Assembly (NCBI GenBank): GCA_947632335.1
Contig: CANROX010000007.1
Location: 1 to 64,000, forward strand
DNA length: 64,000 bases
From: an uncultured Clostridia bacterium
Lineage (GTDB): Bacteria > Bacillota > Clostridia > Oscillospirales > Acutalibacteraceae
Direction of reading: 5' to 3'
Shown here: positions 43,290-51,643 of the stretch, piece by piece
Numbering within the stretch: position 1 is the stretch's first letter
Layout: every line of letters begins with the position of its first letter
Translations under genes and position numbers: made by a program
Notes under the pieces: model-generated
Databases searched by the model: none
Seen by the model: only the letters and a program-made list of their open reading frames with translations
Told to the model about the DNA's origin: nothing

Positions 43290-43865
43290 ATGAGCGAAAA
43301 TAAAAACAAGGTATCAAACTTTAAAAACGATTTTATCTATGTGGCTTTGGCTCTCATTGGAGTAGGTGCTCTATTTGTGTTAATGCCTGAACAATCCTCC
43401 CATATTATCTGCTATATTACAGCATCTCTTCTCTGCGTATGGGGTATAATTAAACTGTTTATGTACCTGGGCAGTGAAAGGAATGAGATTTTCGGTTCGT
43501 TTGGACTTGTATCCTCTGTTACACTTATAATTTTAGGTATCTCAATCTTTGTAAATCCTGAATTTTTTGAAAGCGTAATTGCAACAATATTTGGATTTGT
43601 TCTTATTGTAGACGGAGTATTAAAACTGCAATACTCCCTTGACCTTAACAAAATCGGTGCAAAGCGCTGGTGGTCAATTCTTATCCTGGCAGGAATTTTT
43701 GTATCCGCCGGATTAGTGGTGGTGTTTAATCCTCTGTTCACTGCAAAAACTCTTATGGTCTTTGCAGGTGTAGTGCTTATTGTGAACGGTGTTGCCGACC
43801 TTTATACAGCAATATTTATTAACAGGGCTCTAAAAAAGGCAAAAAATAATACAGACGAAAAGTAA
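43290..43865 (+). CDS. DUF308/HdeD-like integral membrane protein
   Basis: This 191-residue protein has six predicted membrane helices in pairs, with the repeated pattern LIVDGVLKLQ and LIVNGVADLYTA characteristic of the HdeD/DUF308 family. In enterobacteria a member is linked to acid resistance, but the Firmicutes function is unknown. ATG 43290 begins a hydrophilic MSENKNKVSNFKN; AAAGGATG lies upstream. It lies 32 bases after the Nudix gene, probably co-transcribed. Confidence 0.85.
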   Translation: MSENKNKVSNFKNDFIYVALALIGVGALFVLMPEQSSHIICYITASLLCVWGIIKLFMYLGSERNEIFGSFGLVSSVTLIILGISIFVNPEFFESVIATIFGFVLIVDGVLKLQYSLDLNKIGAKRWWSILILAGIFVSAGLVVVFNPLFTAKTLMVFAGVVLIVNGVADLYTAIFINRALKKAKNNTDEK

Positions 43866-43874
43866 AATATAAAT

Positions 43875-43908
43875 TTAAGGGGTTGTATCATTTGATACAA
43901 CCCCTTAA
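43875..43908. terminator. Bidirectional terminator between DUF308 and ribU genes
   Basis: Perfect 16-base inverted arms (43875-43890, 43893-43908; core GGGGTTGTATCA) with a TT loop lie between two converging genes. Confidence 0.88.
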
Positions 43909-43917
43909 TTCATTAAA

Positions 43918-44592
43918 TTATAAAATATCTGCAAAGATTAAAAGTGTAAGTATAAGTGTGATTGTAATAAGAGCAGAAACAGCAACAATAATAAAAGTGT
44001 TTGACCTTTTCATTTCCTCGTTGTCAGCACTTTCTCTTGTAGGGATGAGCCTTGCCTTTCTTAGGGCAGTAACAACGCCTTTGTATAGAAGAAGTGTAAG
44101 AGCTGAGTTTAGAGCGGCCTTAATGGCATTAAAGGGAATTAACAGAGGAAGAAACATATCAAGTATGGCCTCCCTTGGCATACCCGTATATATAGGAGTT
44201 AGGATATAATTCCATAAAAGCATAATAATTATCATTGAAAGAGAACCGCAGACAAGGCCTATTATTGCCCTTGAAAGTGTTTTTCTTCTGTAGTAAACAG
44301 TGGAAGCAACCCCTACAAATACGGCCGATGCAAGAAAATTCATAGTACAGCCAATCAGTCCGCTGCTGCTTATAGTAATCATTTCTACAAGACAAACTAC
44401 AAGGGACATAATAATACCCTGGACAGGACCAAAGATGAACCCTCCGATTGTCAGTACAACATCTTTTGGTTCATAGGTAAGGAAACCGCCGATGTTAGGC
44501 AGTCTTAACAGCAAATCTGCCGCTATTGCAATGGCTGTAAGCATAGCCATGGAACATAAGGTTCTTATGTTCATAGATTGTTTTGTTGTCAT
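43918..44592 (-). CDS. ribU: Riboflavin ECF transporter S component
   Basis: RibU binds riboflavin in the membrane and is driven by the shared EcfA-EcfA'-EcfT module. The 224-residue protein has about six helices with the family features AIAADLLLRLPNIGGFLTYE, KDVVLTIGGFIFGP and NFLASAVFVG. The assignment is fixed by the FMN riboswitch directly upstream. AAGGAGG precedes the ATG at 44592. An extra hydrophobic helix at the C-terminus (residues 198-222) is unusual. Ecf ATPase genes occur at the right end of this window. Confidence 0.95.
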   Translation of the reverse strand: MTTKQSMNIRTLCSMAMLTAIAIAADLLLRLPNIGGFLTYEPKDVVLTIGGFIFGPVQGIIMSLVVCLVEMITISSSGLIGCTMNFLASAVFVGVASTVYYRRKTLSRAIIGLVCGSLSMIIIMLLWNYILTPIYTGMPREAILDMFLPLLIPFNAIKAALNSALTLLLYKGVVTALRKARLIPTRESADNEEMKRSNTFIIVAVSALITITLILTLLIFADIL

Positions 44593-44638
44593 AATAATGA
44601 CCTCCTTAATATTTTCTGATACAAAGTAGTCATCATCA

Positions 44639-44667
44639 TAAAAAAATCCCCACAGTTACCTGTGGGG
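44639..44667 (-). terminator. Riboswitch-controlled terminator before ribU
   Basis: On the minus strand CCCCACAG and CTGTGGGG (44667-44660, 44655-44648) form a stem with a four-base loop, followed by seven T residues. It is the expected expression platform of the FMN riboswitch. Confidence 0.92.
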
Positions 44668-44714
44668 CAAAGAGTACAATAATATTGCAAGCAATTAAGT
44701 ACAAATGCAGTATG

Positions 44715-44825
44715 CGTCAATCCTCTTTCATCCGGACTATACCGTCGGTACCGGAATTGCACCGGTTCAGCTTTTGGCTCGTGGACTTTACCACCGGTGG
44801 GGAATTTCACCCCGCCCCGAAGACA
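44715..44825 (-). promoter_or_regulatory. FMN riboswitch (RFN element)
   Basis: The minus strand carries the conserved RFN blocks in order: CTTCGGGGCGGGGTGAAATT, CCCACCGGTGGTAAAGTCC, CGAGCC, a variable stem, CCGACGGTATAGTCCGGATG and AAAGAGGAT. Binding of FMN should promote the downstream terminator and shut off ribU. Confidence 0.97.
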
Positions 44826-44843
44826 ACTATTCTGTTCACTACT

Positions 44844-44871
44844 ATTATACTATGCTATAGGGTATTGTCAA
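44844..44871 (-). promoter_or_regulatory. Promoter of the FMN riboswitch/ribU transcript
   Basis: TTGACA (44871-44866) and TATAAT (44849-44844), both perfect, are separated by 16 bases on the minus strand. The promoter overlaps the last codons of the alkD-like gene. Confidence 0.8.
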
Positions 44872-45610
44872 GATACTTCTTTTTAAAAAAATTCACTTTT
44901 TCTTTATTTTCTTCACTTATTCGATAACTGTCGCGAATTTTTCCAAAGGTCATAACCATTGTTTCTCTGTCAAAATTATTCTTTAAAAGAAACTTAAACA
45001 TTCTGTCAAAGTAATATACAAAAAGCTCTGCGGTAAGCCAGGCTTTCGCCATTTTTACATAATAAAAATCGTATGTGATACTGTTGAGCCTATTAAGAAT
45101 TTCTGAAAGATATTCCTTGTTATTTTTGTATTGAAACATAGTAATTATGCCGTATCTGATAGCCCAAGGATTGTCACTGTAAATATATTTTTCTATATAA
45201 GAAAAATATTCCTTTTTGTATTTGTTAAAATCTCTGCTTTTACCGCTGATTAAATCGCAGACTGCCCAGTTGTCTATCCTTAAAACAAAGCTGTCAAACA
45301 GTGTGCAAAATTCATTGTAGTTCTCCGTTTTTAAATTACAAAGTACAATGCCGTAAAGTATGCTCTCTTCATAATAATTCTTTTTAGGAAATTTAAGAAA
45401 ACTTCTGCCGTTTCCTTTGCTGATAGCTTTACCTATTTTTCTAAGCTCAGGCATACGCACCCCAATAAAATAGTGGGGACTTTTGTTTGGAACAATGCCG
45501 GAATGAAATTTTTTGTATTTAAAATCAGCCTGCTCCTTAACAAACAGGAGCAAGCTGTCATAATCATTTTGTGTCCATTTTTCTAATATAAATCTTTGTA
45601 GATTGTCCAT
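44855..45610 (-). CDS. AlkD-like DNA alkylation repair protein
   Basis: This 251-residue all-helical HEAT-like-repeat protein is of the AlkD family, DNA glycosylases that excise bulky or positively charged alkylated bases. Supporting segments include GVRMPELRKIGKAISK, YEESILYGIVLCNL, DNWAVCDLISGK and the helix-rich WAIRYGIITMFQ. The ATG at 45610 overlaps the tarJ stop codon (TAATG), so the two genes are translationally coupled; an in-frame ATG at 45622 lies inside tarJ. The link to the tar genes is probably only positional. The end of the gene contains the ribU promoter. Confidence 0.85.
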   Translation of the reverse strand: MDNLQRFILEKWTQNDYDSLLLFVKEQADFKYKKFHSGIVPNKSPHYFIGVRMPELRKIGKAISKGNGRSFLKFPKKNYYEESILYGIVLCNLKTENYNEFCTLFDSFVLRIDNWAVCDLISGKSRDFNKYKKEYFSYIEKYIYSDNPWAIRYGIITMFQYKNNKEYLSEILNRLNSITYDFYYVKMAKAWLTAELFVYYFDRMFKFLLKNNFDRETMVMTFGKIRDSYRISEENKEKVNFFKKKYLDNTL

Positions 45611-46644
45611 TACGCTTTCCATTCAAAAACTGTTTTAAAAGGTGTGTTCAAATCATCTGCAAAGGCTCTGTGCATATCGTCAAAGGTTCTGACCGGGGCG
45701 TCCTCGTAGATAATAGAGGAGAGTCGTCTGCGTATCCTCTGGGTTTCCATTAACTTAATGGCAGATTCAAAATCGGCTCTGCCGCTTCTTGAACAGCCAA
45801 TAATTGTAATACCCTTTTCAAGTACAAGCCTTGTGTTTATGGCAACCTTATTTTCAGAAACGCCCATAAGCACCATTGAACCCTGTGGCTTAATAAATTC
45901 TATCATATCATTTATTGCGTCAAGTGCACCCTCGCCACCGACACACTCAAAGGAGTGGTCAACCTGTAAATCCTTTGGAATATTGTAAGTTAAAAAAGTT
46001 TTTGTAACAAATGAAAATCTGCTTAGTTTTCTCTGGTTTTTACCTATAACATAAATCTTTGTCTTTGGCATTTTTGACCTTAAAACACAGGCAACAACAA
46101 AAGCCAAGGCTCCGTCACCCCAGATTGCTATGTTACCCCTTTCTTTGTGGGATATTCTCTGCAGCCTTGTAACTGCATGGCAGGCAACCGAAACAAATTC
46201 CGTAATGGCGGCAGTCTGCATAGGAATATTTTCAAAGGGAATTACCCTGTCCGGTTCAATATCAACAAATTCTCTCATAAAACCGTCCACACCGGAGCTA
46301 AGAAATTTAGTGCCCGGGCGGTAATTTTCATAGTAAGTGCTTTCTTCGGGAATGTTGCCCTCTAAATCCCTTTGGGGAGAATTTGGAATCATAACAACCT
46401 GCTGTCCCGGTTTAAAATGCCCTGTTTTATCCATTACAACCTGACCGCAGCACTCGTGAATAAGGGCCATAGGAAGTTTTTCACGCATAACTTTAAGGTC
46501 CCTGTTGCCCTGATAATATCTTTGGTCGGCATGGCATATAGACATATATCTGGGTCTTATAATAACCTTTTTGTTAATGTCTATATCTTCGTATTTTACT
46601 GAGAAAAATTGGGGAGAGGTAAGCTGATAGACATAGTTAATCAC
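45610..46644 (-). CDS. tarJ: Ribulose-5-phosphate reductase (TarJ-like alcohol dehydrogenase)
   Basis: TarJ reduces ribulose-5-phosphate to ribitol-5-phosphate with NADPH for CDP-ribitol synthesis. The 344-residue zinc-type dehydrogenase matches TarJ closely: MINYVYQLTSPQFFSVKYED, RPRYMSICHADQRYY, LPMALIHECCG, FGIWGDG-like NIAIWGDGALAFV, and VDHSFECVGGEGALDAIND. The start is a GTG that overlaps the tarI stop (GTGA), typical of coupled translation. The tarI-tarJ pair makes the assignment strong. Confidence 0.94.
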   Translation of the reverse strand: MINYVYQLTSPQFFSVKYEDIDINKKVIIRPRYMSICHADQRYYQGNRDLKVMREKLPMALIHECCGQVVMDKTGHFKPGQQVVMIPNSPQRDLEGNIPEESTYYENYRPGTKFLSSGVDGFMREFVDIEPDRVIPFENIPMQTAAITEFVSVACHAVTRLQRISHKERGNIAIWGDGALAFVVACVLRSKMPKTKIYVIGKNQRKLSRFSFVTKTFLTYNIPKDLQVDHSFECVGGEGALDAINDMIEFIKPQGSMVLMGVSENKVAINTRLVLEKGITIIGCSRSGRADFESAIKLMETQRIRRRLSSIIYEDAPVRTFDDMHRAFADDLNTPFKTVFEWKA

Positions 46645-47375
46645 TGCTTTTCTTCCTCCAGCTCAGCAATATTACCCCCAACAATAACCTGGGCAATTTT
46701 ATAATCGCTGATTGTTGTTATTTTAATATTGGAGGAGTTGCCCTTAACAAGTTTAACGGGAGCGCCCTTCATAACACAAATTTTACATGCGTCTGTAAGA
46801 ATGTTCTTTTCGGAGGGTTTAAGCTGTTTATATAGGTTTTTGATAAGATTAATTTTAAAGGTTTGGGGAGTTTGCCCCTGGTACATCATTGTTCTGTCGG
46901 GAATAGAATCAATCTGTTCATGGTCTTTAGACATTACAATGGTGTCAACAGCAGAAATAACAGTGTCACAGGCACCGTATGTTTTTGCGTTTTCAATATT
47001 TTCATCTAAAATTCTAAGAGTTACAAATGGTCTTACGGCATCGTGAGTAACAATAATATTTTCCTCGTCCTCACCGTACTTTTTTTCAATTTCATTAATA
47101 ATATTAAAAATTGTGTCGTTGCGGTTTTTACCACCGGGGGTAAGAACAATCTTATCATCAAAGTCCAGCTCATACTTTTCCAGCAAGTCGGACATATAAC
47201 CAAGCCATGCAGGATTAACTCCAATGTAGATAACATCAATTTTTGAACACATTAACATTTTTTCAAGTGTATGAATAATAATCGGCTTGTCATCAAGGGG
47301 TAAAAACTGCTTTGGCATATTGCTTATATGCATTCTTGTGCCGCTGCCACCTGCTAAAATAGCGCCAAATACCAT
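46641..47375 (-). CDS. tarI: Ribitol-5-phosphate cytidylyltransferase (TarI-like)
   Basis: TarI transfers CMP from CTP to ribitol-5-phosphate, giving CDP-ribitol. The 244-residue IspD-type protein has GAILAGGSGTRMHISNMPKQ at its N-terminus, KPIIIHTLEKM, THDAVRPFVT, and YQGQTPQTFKINL. IspD itself would be an alternative, but direct coupling to tarJ favours TarI. AAGAGG precedes the ATG. It heads the tarI-tarJ-alkD unit downstream of a terminator. Confidence 0.92.
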   Translation of the reverse strand: MVFGAILAGGSGTRMHISNMPKQFLPLDDKPIIIHTLEKMLMCSKIDVIYIGVNPAWLGYMSDLLEKYELDFDDKIVLTPGGKNRNDTIFNIINEIEKKYGEDEENIIVTHDAVRPFVTLRILDENIENAKTYGACDTVISAVDTIVMSKDHEQIDSIPDRTMMYQGQTPQTFKINLIKNLYKQLKPSEKNILTDACKICVMKGAPVKLVKGNSSNIKITTISDYKIAQVIVGGNIAELEEEKQ

Positions 47376-47432
47376 AGGTAAAACCTCTTTTCATTATAGT
47401 TTGCAAAAAATATAGAATCCGAGCACATCTGA

Positions 47433-47483
47433 CAAAAAGAAAATCAGATGTAATATACTCTAATAGTATAACACATCTGATTT
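47433..47483 (-). terminator. Terminator between licD and tarI
   Basis: AAATCAGATGT (47441-47451) and ACATCTGATTT (47473-47483) form an 11-bp stem, extended by ATACT/AGTAT inside. A T-run follows on both strands, so tarI probably uses its own promoter near 47400. Confidence 0.8.
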
Positions 47484-47493
47484 GTTTTTTCAA

Positions 47494-48345
47494 TTATTTT
47501 AGGCAGGATTTGTTTAAATCAAGATGAACAAGGTCGTGGTGGGGAACTTGCTTTTCTTCCGGCGGTAATTCCATATAATCCCCAAAAGCAATTTTAAGGT
47601 ATTTATCATAGCCAACGGGAATGGGGAAAAGCTCTCCCTCAAAGGGTTCCCAAAGGGCGCTTTCAAAACATCTTTTTGGGTACTCGTTCATCATATAGTG
47701 AGGTCCTGCACAAAGCTCTGTTATGTATTCACACTCATCAATACTAAAACGGGTCATTCGTTTTTCGCAGTGTTTCCAGATTTTTGTACGAAGTTTTCTT
47801 CCCCTGAAAATACCCAAAAGAATTTTACTGAAAAACGCAACAGCCCCTCCGTGCTTTTCGGGTACGACCTCGCTCATAAACAGGGAATAAATAAGACAGT
47901 TAAAAAGCTGCATATATCTGTTGATTTTACCGCTTGGACAGCCGTCAAGAGGCATAATATCCATTACAAGTCCGTGGGGAACATCAATAAATTCCTGATT
48001 TTCCTTTACACAGGTATAGTTTGTGTCAACAAATGTGGCAAAAATATTTCCTGTAAAGGTGGTGCCAACATCGGTTTTCAGAAGTCGAAATCTTCCATCA
48101 TTACCCACCTGTTTCGGCCATTCTCTCAGAAGAATTTCGTAGTCCGGTCTTGGCATAAATATATCAATATCATCGTCCCACGGGATAAATCCCTGATTGC
48201 GGAGTGTACCTATACAGCAGCCGCCACAGAAAAAGAACAGCAAATCATTCTTTTTGCAAAAATCTTTAAATACCCTTAATGATTCAAGTTCTTTAAGTTG
48301 TAATTCTCTTATGGTTTCTTTAGAAAGTTTAATTGGTTCTGACAT
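47494..48345 (-). CDS. LicD-family phospho-alcohol transferase (second of two)
   Basis: This 283-residue LicD-fold transferase has the catalytic segment CIGTLRNQGFIPWDDDIDIF near residues 45-64, the family start IRELQLKELESLRVFKDFCK, and the C-terminal FGDYMELPPEEKQ. It lies just upstream of tarI-tarJ. LicD relatives in animals (Fukutin, FKRP) use CDP-ribitol, so ribitol-phosphate transfer to a surface glycan is a natural hypothesis. No choline kinase or licC-type gene is nearby. It follows the GT2 gene by 21 bases. Confidence 0.92.
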   Translation of the reverse strand: MSEPIKLSKETIRELQLKELESLRVFKDFCKKNDLLFFFCGGCCIGTLRNQGFIPWDDDIDIFMPRPDYEILLREWPKQVGNDGRFRLLKTDVGTTFTGNIFATFVDTNYTCVKENQEFIDVPHGLVMDIMPLDGCPSGKINRYMQLFNCLIYSLFMSEVVPEKHGGAVAFFSKILLGIFRGRKLRTKIWKHCEKRMTRFSIDECEYITELCAGPHYMMNEYPKRCFESALWEPFEGELFPIPVGYDKYLKIAFGDYMELPPEEKQVPHHDLVHLDLNKSCLK

Positions 48346-48366
48346 ATTATTTACCTGCCTGTAAAA

Positions 48367-49428
48367 TTATTTAACAGTATTTTTTATGATAGCCTTTTTT
48401 ACCTCTTCAATCTGCCTTTCGGCACTTCCGTCTAAATTTTTTTTCCAAAAGGGAAGTTTTATAAGTCCCACAATGGTTCCCACGCCGTATACTATGTGAA
48501 GAATGGGGAAAAGTACGGGAAGAAGTAAAAAATGAGGTTGAATTTCCCTGGTAATAAAGCAGGAAATTGTATTTACAAGATTAAACAGACCATATAGACA
48601 TACCAGTAAAATTAAGAAAATATTAATTCCAAAAGCGGAAAAAACAGCACTTCCCAGTATGGCCATTACAAATAGAAAGGGTACAAAGTGAAAATAACTA
48701 AGACAACCCTTGCAAATCCCAAGGGTAAGGCCAATCCATTTTCCGTTGCCGTACTTCTGTTTAATCATATCCCTAAGGGTATTTCTTGTCATTTGGTAGG
48801 AAATTATATCGGGGCAACAGCAAAGTTTGTAGCCTGCACGCCTTATTCTGTAATGAATTTCGTTGTCCTCTGTTCTGCCAAGATTTTCATTAAATCCACC
48901 AACCTTTGCAAAAACCTCTCTGCGGTAGGCAGCATGAAACATACTGTCTTGATATTCCTTTTCATTAACTTGCCGTCTGTAGGAGGCAATAGAAGAACCA
49001 AAAAGGGATTCCTCTGCGGCAAGGAGGGTCAATTTCCAAGGAGATGGTTGAGATACAATGTTTGGTCTGCCGCCTCCTGTAATATCTTCACCCTCTTTAA
49101 TATGACAAACATTTTTTGATACAAACTGCTCAGGAATACTGGCGTGGGCGTCAATTCTTATAATAATATCGCCGGTGGCAACCTTTAGTGCTTCATTCCA
49201 GCTTGACGCCTGATTACCTCTGTTATTTGAAACAATTTTAACACCGCTAAAGCCATGTTTAGAATTTTTGAAATTCTCCATAAGTTCTACCGTGTTATCA
49301 TTGGAGTTGGAGTCAACCAGTACCACTTCTATTTTTTCGTGGGGATAATCCTGATTGGTAATATCTCTAAAAAGTCTTTCAAGTACAGCCCCCTCGTTAA
49401 GAGCTATAACACAAATTGAAACTGTCAT
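48367..49428 (-). CDS. GT2 glycosyltransferase with C-terminal membrane helices
   Basis: This 353-residue family-2 glycosyltransferase of the ExoA/succinoglycan type is predicted to build lipid-linked surface glycans at the inner membrane face. The GT-A start is VSICVIALNEGAVLERLF. The donor/metal segment is DIIIRIDAHASIPEQF near residue 97, and the acceptor region is GRTEDNEIHYRIRRAGYKLCC. Three hydrophobic helices occupy about residues 248-325. It lies between a DUF975-like protein and licD in one minus-strand operon. Confidence 0.92.
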   Translation of the reverse strand: MTVSICVIALNEGAVLERLFRDITNQDYPHEKIEVVLVDSNSNDNTVELMENFKNSKHGFSGVKIVSNNRGNQASSWNEALKVATGDIIIRIDAHASIPEQFVSKNVCHIKEGEDITGGGRPNIVSQPSPWKLTLLAAEESLFGSSIASYRRQVNEKEYQDSMFHAAYRREVFAKVGGFNENLGRTEDNEIHYRIRRAGYKLCCCPDIISYQMTRNTLRDMIKQKYGNGKWIGLTLGICKGCLSYFHFVPFLFVMAILGSAVFSAFGINIFLILLVCLYGLFNLVNTISCFITREIQPHFLLLPVLFPILHIVYGVGTIVGLIKLPFWKKNLDGSAERQIEEVKKAIIKNTVK

Positions 49429-49455
49429 TGTTTTGTCCCTTTCGGTTTCATTTGT

Positions 49456-50259
49456 TTAATAATTCTGATAATAGCCGTTTTCAGCTACATAGTTTTCATT
49501 ATTTTCCGTTTTGTGCAGCTGTGTTATCCACTTGCCATTTGTCATATATGTGACCGTAAGATAGGGAACAACAAAAATCAAAGGCAGTACAAAGAAACAA
49601 AGCAAAAGATACGGGAAGAAGGTAAGGGTCAGCATATTTATGGTGCTGAGTTTTTCTTTTGAAAACATTACGCCAAGTTTAACTATTTCCTTAGAGGAAA
49701 GGCTTTCGTCCTCAAAAAACACACAAGAAACCACCGTATATCTAAGTAAAATAAATACAGCTCCTATAGTAAGAATGACGATAAAAAAGATAAATAGATA
49801 AAACAGGGTGTTATTTTTAAAAACATTGTGCACAAGGGCAAAATAACCCAGAACCCCAAACCATAGAAAATACACTAACATTCTTACCAAAACTCTGATA
49901 TTAAGGGCAAGACATTTCCCATAAAGGGAACCCCTAAAGTAATAGAAAACATCTGTAAGCTCCGCCTTTTCTCCCTTAGAAATCTTGTAGCATAAGCGCT
50001 GATAACCGGTAAGGGCAGGGCTTAGCATAATGACGGTGACGATTACAATAAACTCAATTCCCAAAATTATAGTACTATTTAATATATCCAAATTCTCTAA
50101 ATCAAAATAAATATTTAGAAAACTTACTATAGAGCTTTCCCCAAGGATTACCAGTAAAAAGGGCAGTATCATAACAAAAAATCCACCAATGGCAGTACCC
50201 CAGTTATTTTTTCCCAAATAGGCAAGCGCCTGCATTTTAAGTATCTTTTCCTTATCCAT
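49456..50259 (-). CDS. DUF975-like multi-pass membrane protein
   Basis: This 267-residue membrane protein has about six helices and a polar Asn/Tyr-rich cytosolic end. The opening MDKEKILKMQALAYLGKNNW and PALTGYQRLCYKISKGEKA resemble the DUF975 family, whose function is unknown. The ATG at 50259 is four bases after the pepV stop, favouring coupled translation; a longer frame to 50304 overlaps pepV. Its place among glycan genes suggests an accessory membrane role, but this is weak evidence. Confidence 0.75.
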   Translation of the reverse strand: MDKEKILKMQALAYLGKNNWGTAIGGFFVMILPFLLVILGESSIVSFLNIYFDLENLDILNSTIILGIEFIVIVTVIMLSPALTGYQRLCYKISKGEKAELTDVFYYFRGSLYGKCLALNIRVLVRMLVYFLWFGVLGYFALVHNVFKNNTLFYLFIFFIVILTIGAVFILLRYTVVSCVFFEDESLSSKEIVKLGVMFSKEKLSTINMLTLTFFPYLLLCFFVLPLIFVVPYLTVTYMTNGKWITQLHKTENNENYVAENGYYQNY

Positions 50260-50263
50260 AATG

Positions 50264-51631
50264 TCAGTTAAAATCTCCCGTAAACATTCTATACATAGCC
50301 TCAAGGCAAATTTCTGCGTGTTTCATAAATTTTTCTTCATCAAGGCTTTCGTTTGAGTTGTGCATATTGCTGTAGTCATCCTTAAAGAGGGGTCCAAATG
50401 CAACACCTTTGTTGTCAAGCATTCTCGCATATGTTCCTCCGCCTGTAGAATACAACTCCGGCTCTTCACCCATAACTTCTTTGTAGGAGGATTTAAGAAG
50501 GGATATAATGGGAGCGTTTTCGTCAATATTCAGTGGCTTTGAGTGGTTAAGGATTTTAACACTTAAACCCTCGTTTTCTGCCGCCTTTTTAACCCTGTAA
50601 AGCACGATACTTCCGTCAATAGACGCAGGATAGCGAATATCTATACCGATTTTAGCCTCTCCCTCATCAATGTGAATATATCCAACATTAACGGTTAAGG
50701 GTCCGGAAATACTATCACGCATTTTTATACCCATAGAGTTGCCGTTTGTTTCCATTCCCACAGCGGAATTAAGGAAAGAGCAGATTGGGCCAAGCTGTTG
50801 GTAGTTAAAGTTTGATGACAAAAGCTCAACCAGTGCGGTTGCGGCATTTACACCCTTTTCCGGCTCACAGGCATGACTTGCCCTGCCCTGGGATATTATC
50901 ATAAGTCCGTCAATAGTGTAGTGAAATTCAAACTTATTCTCCATAGCGTCGGCAAATCTTAAAAGCTGGTGGTCGTCGTTCTCACTACAATCCAAAAGGG
51001 CATAAGCGGTGGCAGGTACTACATTGACAGCCTTGCCCGAATGAAGTTCGTTGAGGGTAGAGCCTGTGTGTCCCTCTTCATAAATTTCAAGCTGTAAAAT
51101 ACCCTTTTCACATCTGCAAATTCCATATTCACTGTCGGGGGTAAAGCTGTATTCCGGCACTTCTTCCCTTTCAAAGTAGGCCTCCATATCTTTCATACCA
51201 ACTTCTTCATCAGTTCCGTAAATGGCTCTCAAGGTATTTTTGCCTTTAACACCTGAGTCTTTCAAAGCTTTAAGACAGTATAGCGTAATAAGTGCCGCGC
51301 CTTTGTCGTCTGCAACACCCCTGCCAAAAAGTCTGCCCTCTTTTCTTGTAAGGTCAAATGGAATTGTGTCCCAGTTGTTTCCGGCAGGCACTACATCTAG
51401 GTGAGTGAGAACACCGCAAAGGCTTCCTCCCTTGCCAAGCTCTGCGTGGCCGGCGATGTTATCAATGTTTTTTGTTTTAAGACCAAATTCCTCCGCCTTA
51501 TCCAGCATAAAATTCAGTGCCTTTACACATTCCTCCGGCTGTTCACCGGAAATTGACTGGAACGAAATAAGGGTTGAAAGGTCCTTTAGTATATCGTCTT
51601 TATATTTTAATATGTTTTTGCCAAATGACAT
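50264..51631 (-). CDS. pepV: M20-family dipeptidase, PepV-like
   Basis: This 455-residue zinc dipeptidase (PepV/Sapep group) cleaves dipeptides such as beta-Ala-His or D-amino-acid-containing pairs in the cytosol. Zinc ligands are in GVLTHLDVVPAGNNW and GRGVADDKGAA. The catalytic glutamate is in YGTDEEVGMKDM, and further ligands in TPDSEYGICRCEKG and FKDDYSNMHNSNE. Length is normal. It lies between yfhO and the DUF975-like gene; AAGGAG precedes the ATG. Confidence 0.93.
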   Translation of the reverse strand: MSFGKNILKYKDDILKDLSTLISFQSISGEQPEECVKALNFMLDKAEEFGLKTKNIDNIAGHAELGKGGSLCGVLTHLDVVPAGNNWDTIPFDLTRKEGRLFGRGVADDKGAALITLYCLKALKDSGVKGKNTLRAIYGTDEEVGMKDMEAYFEREEVPEYSFTPDSEYGICRCEKGILQLEIYEEGHTGSTLNELHSGKAVNVVPATAYALLDCSENDDHQLLRFADAMENKFEFHYTIDGLMIISQGRASHACEPEKGVNAATALVELLSSNFNYQQLGPICSFLNSAVGMETNGNSMGIKMRDSISGPLTVNVGYIHIDEGEAKIGIDIRYPASIDGSIVLYRVKKAAENEGLSVKILNHSKPLNIDENAPIISLLKSSYKEVMGEEPELYSTGGGTYARMLDNKGVAFGPLFKDDYSNMHNSNESLDEEKFMKHAEICLEAMYRMFTGDFN

Positions 51632-51643
51632 TATATTATCTCC

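Noticed and set aside
39166-43865. Complete BREX defence island
   Set aside because: Only pglX is present. The neighbours are an aminopeptidase, a Nudix hydrolase and a DUF308-type protein, none a known BREX component.
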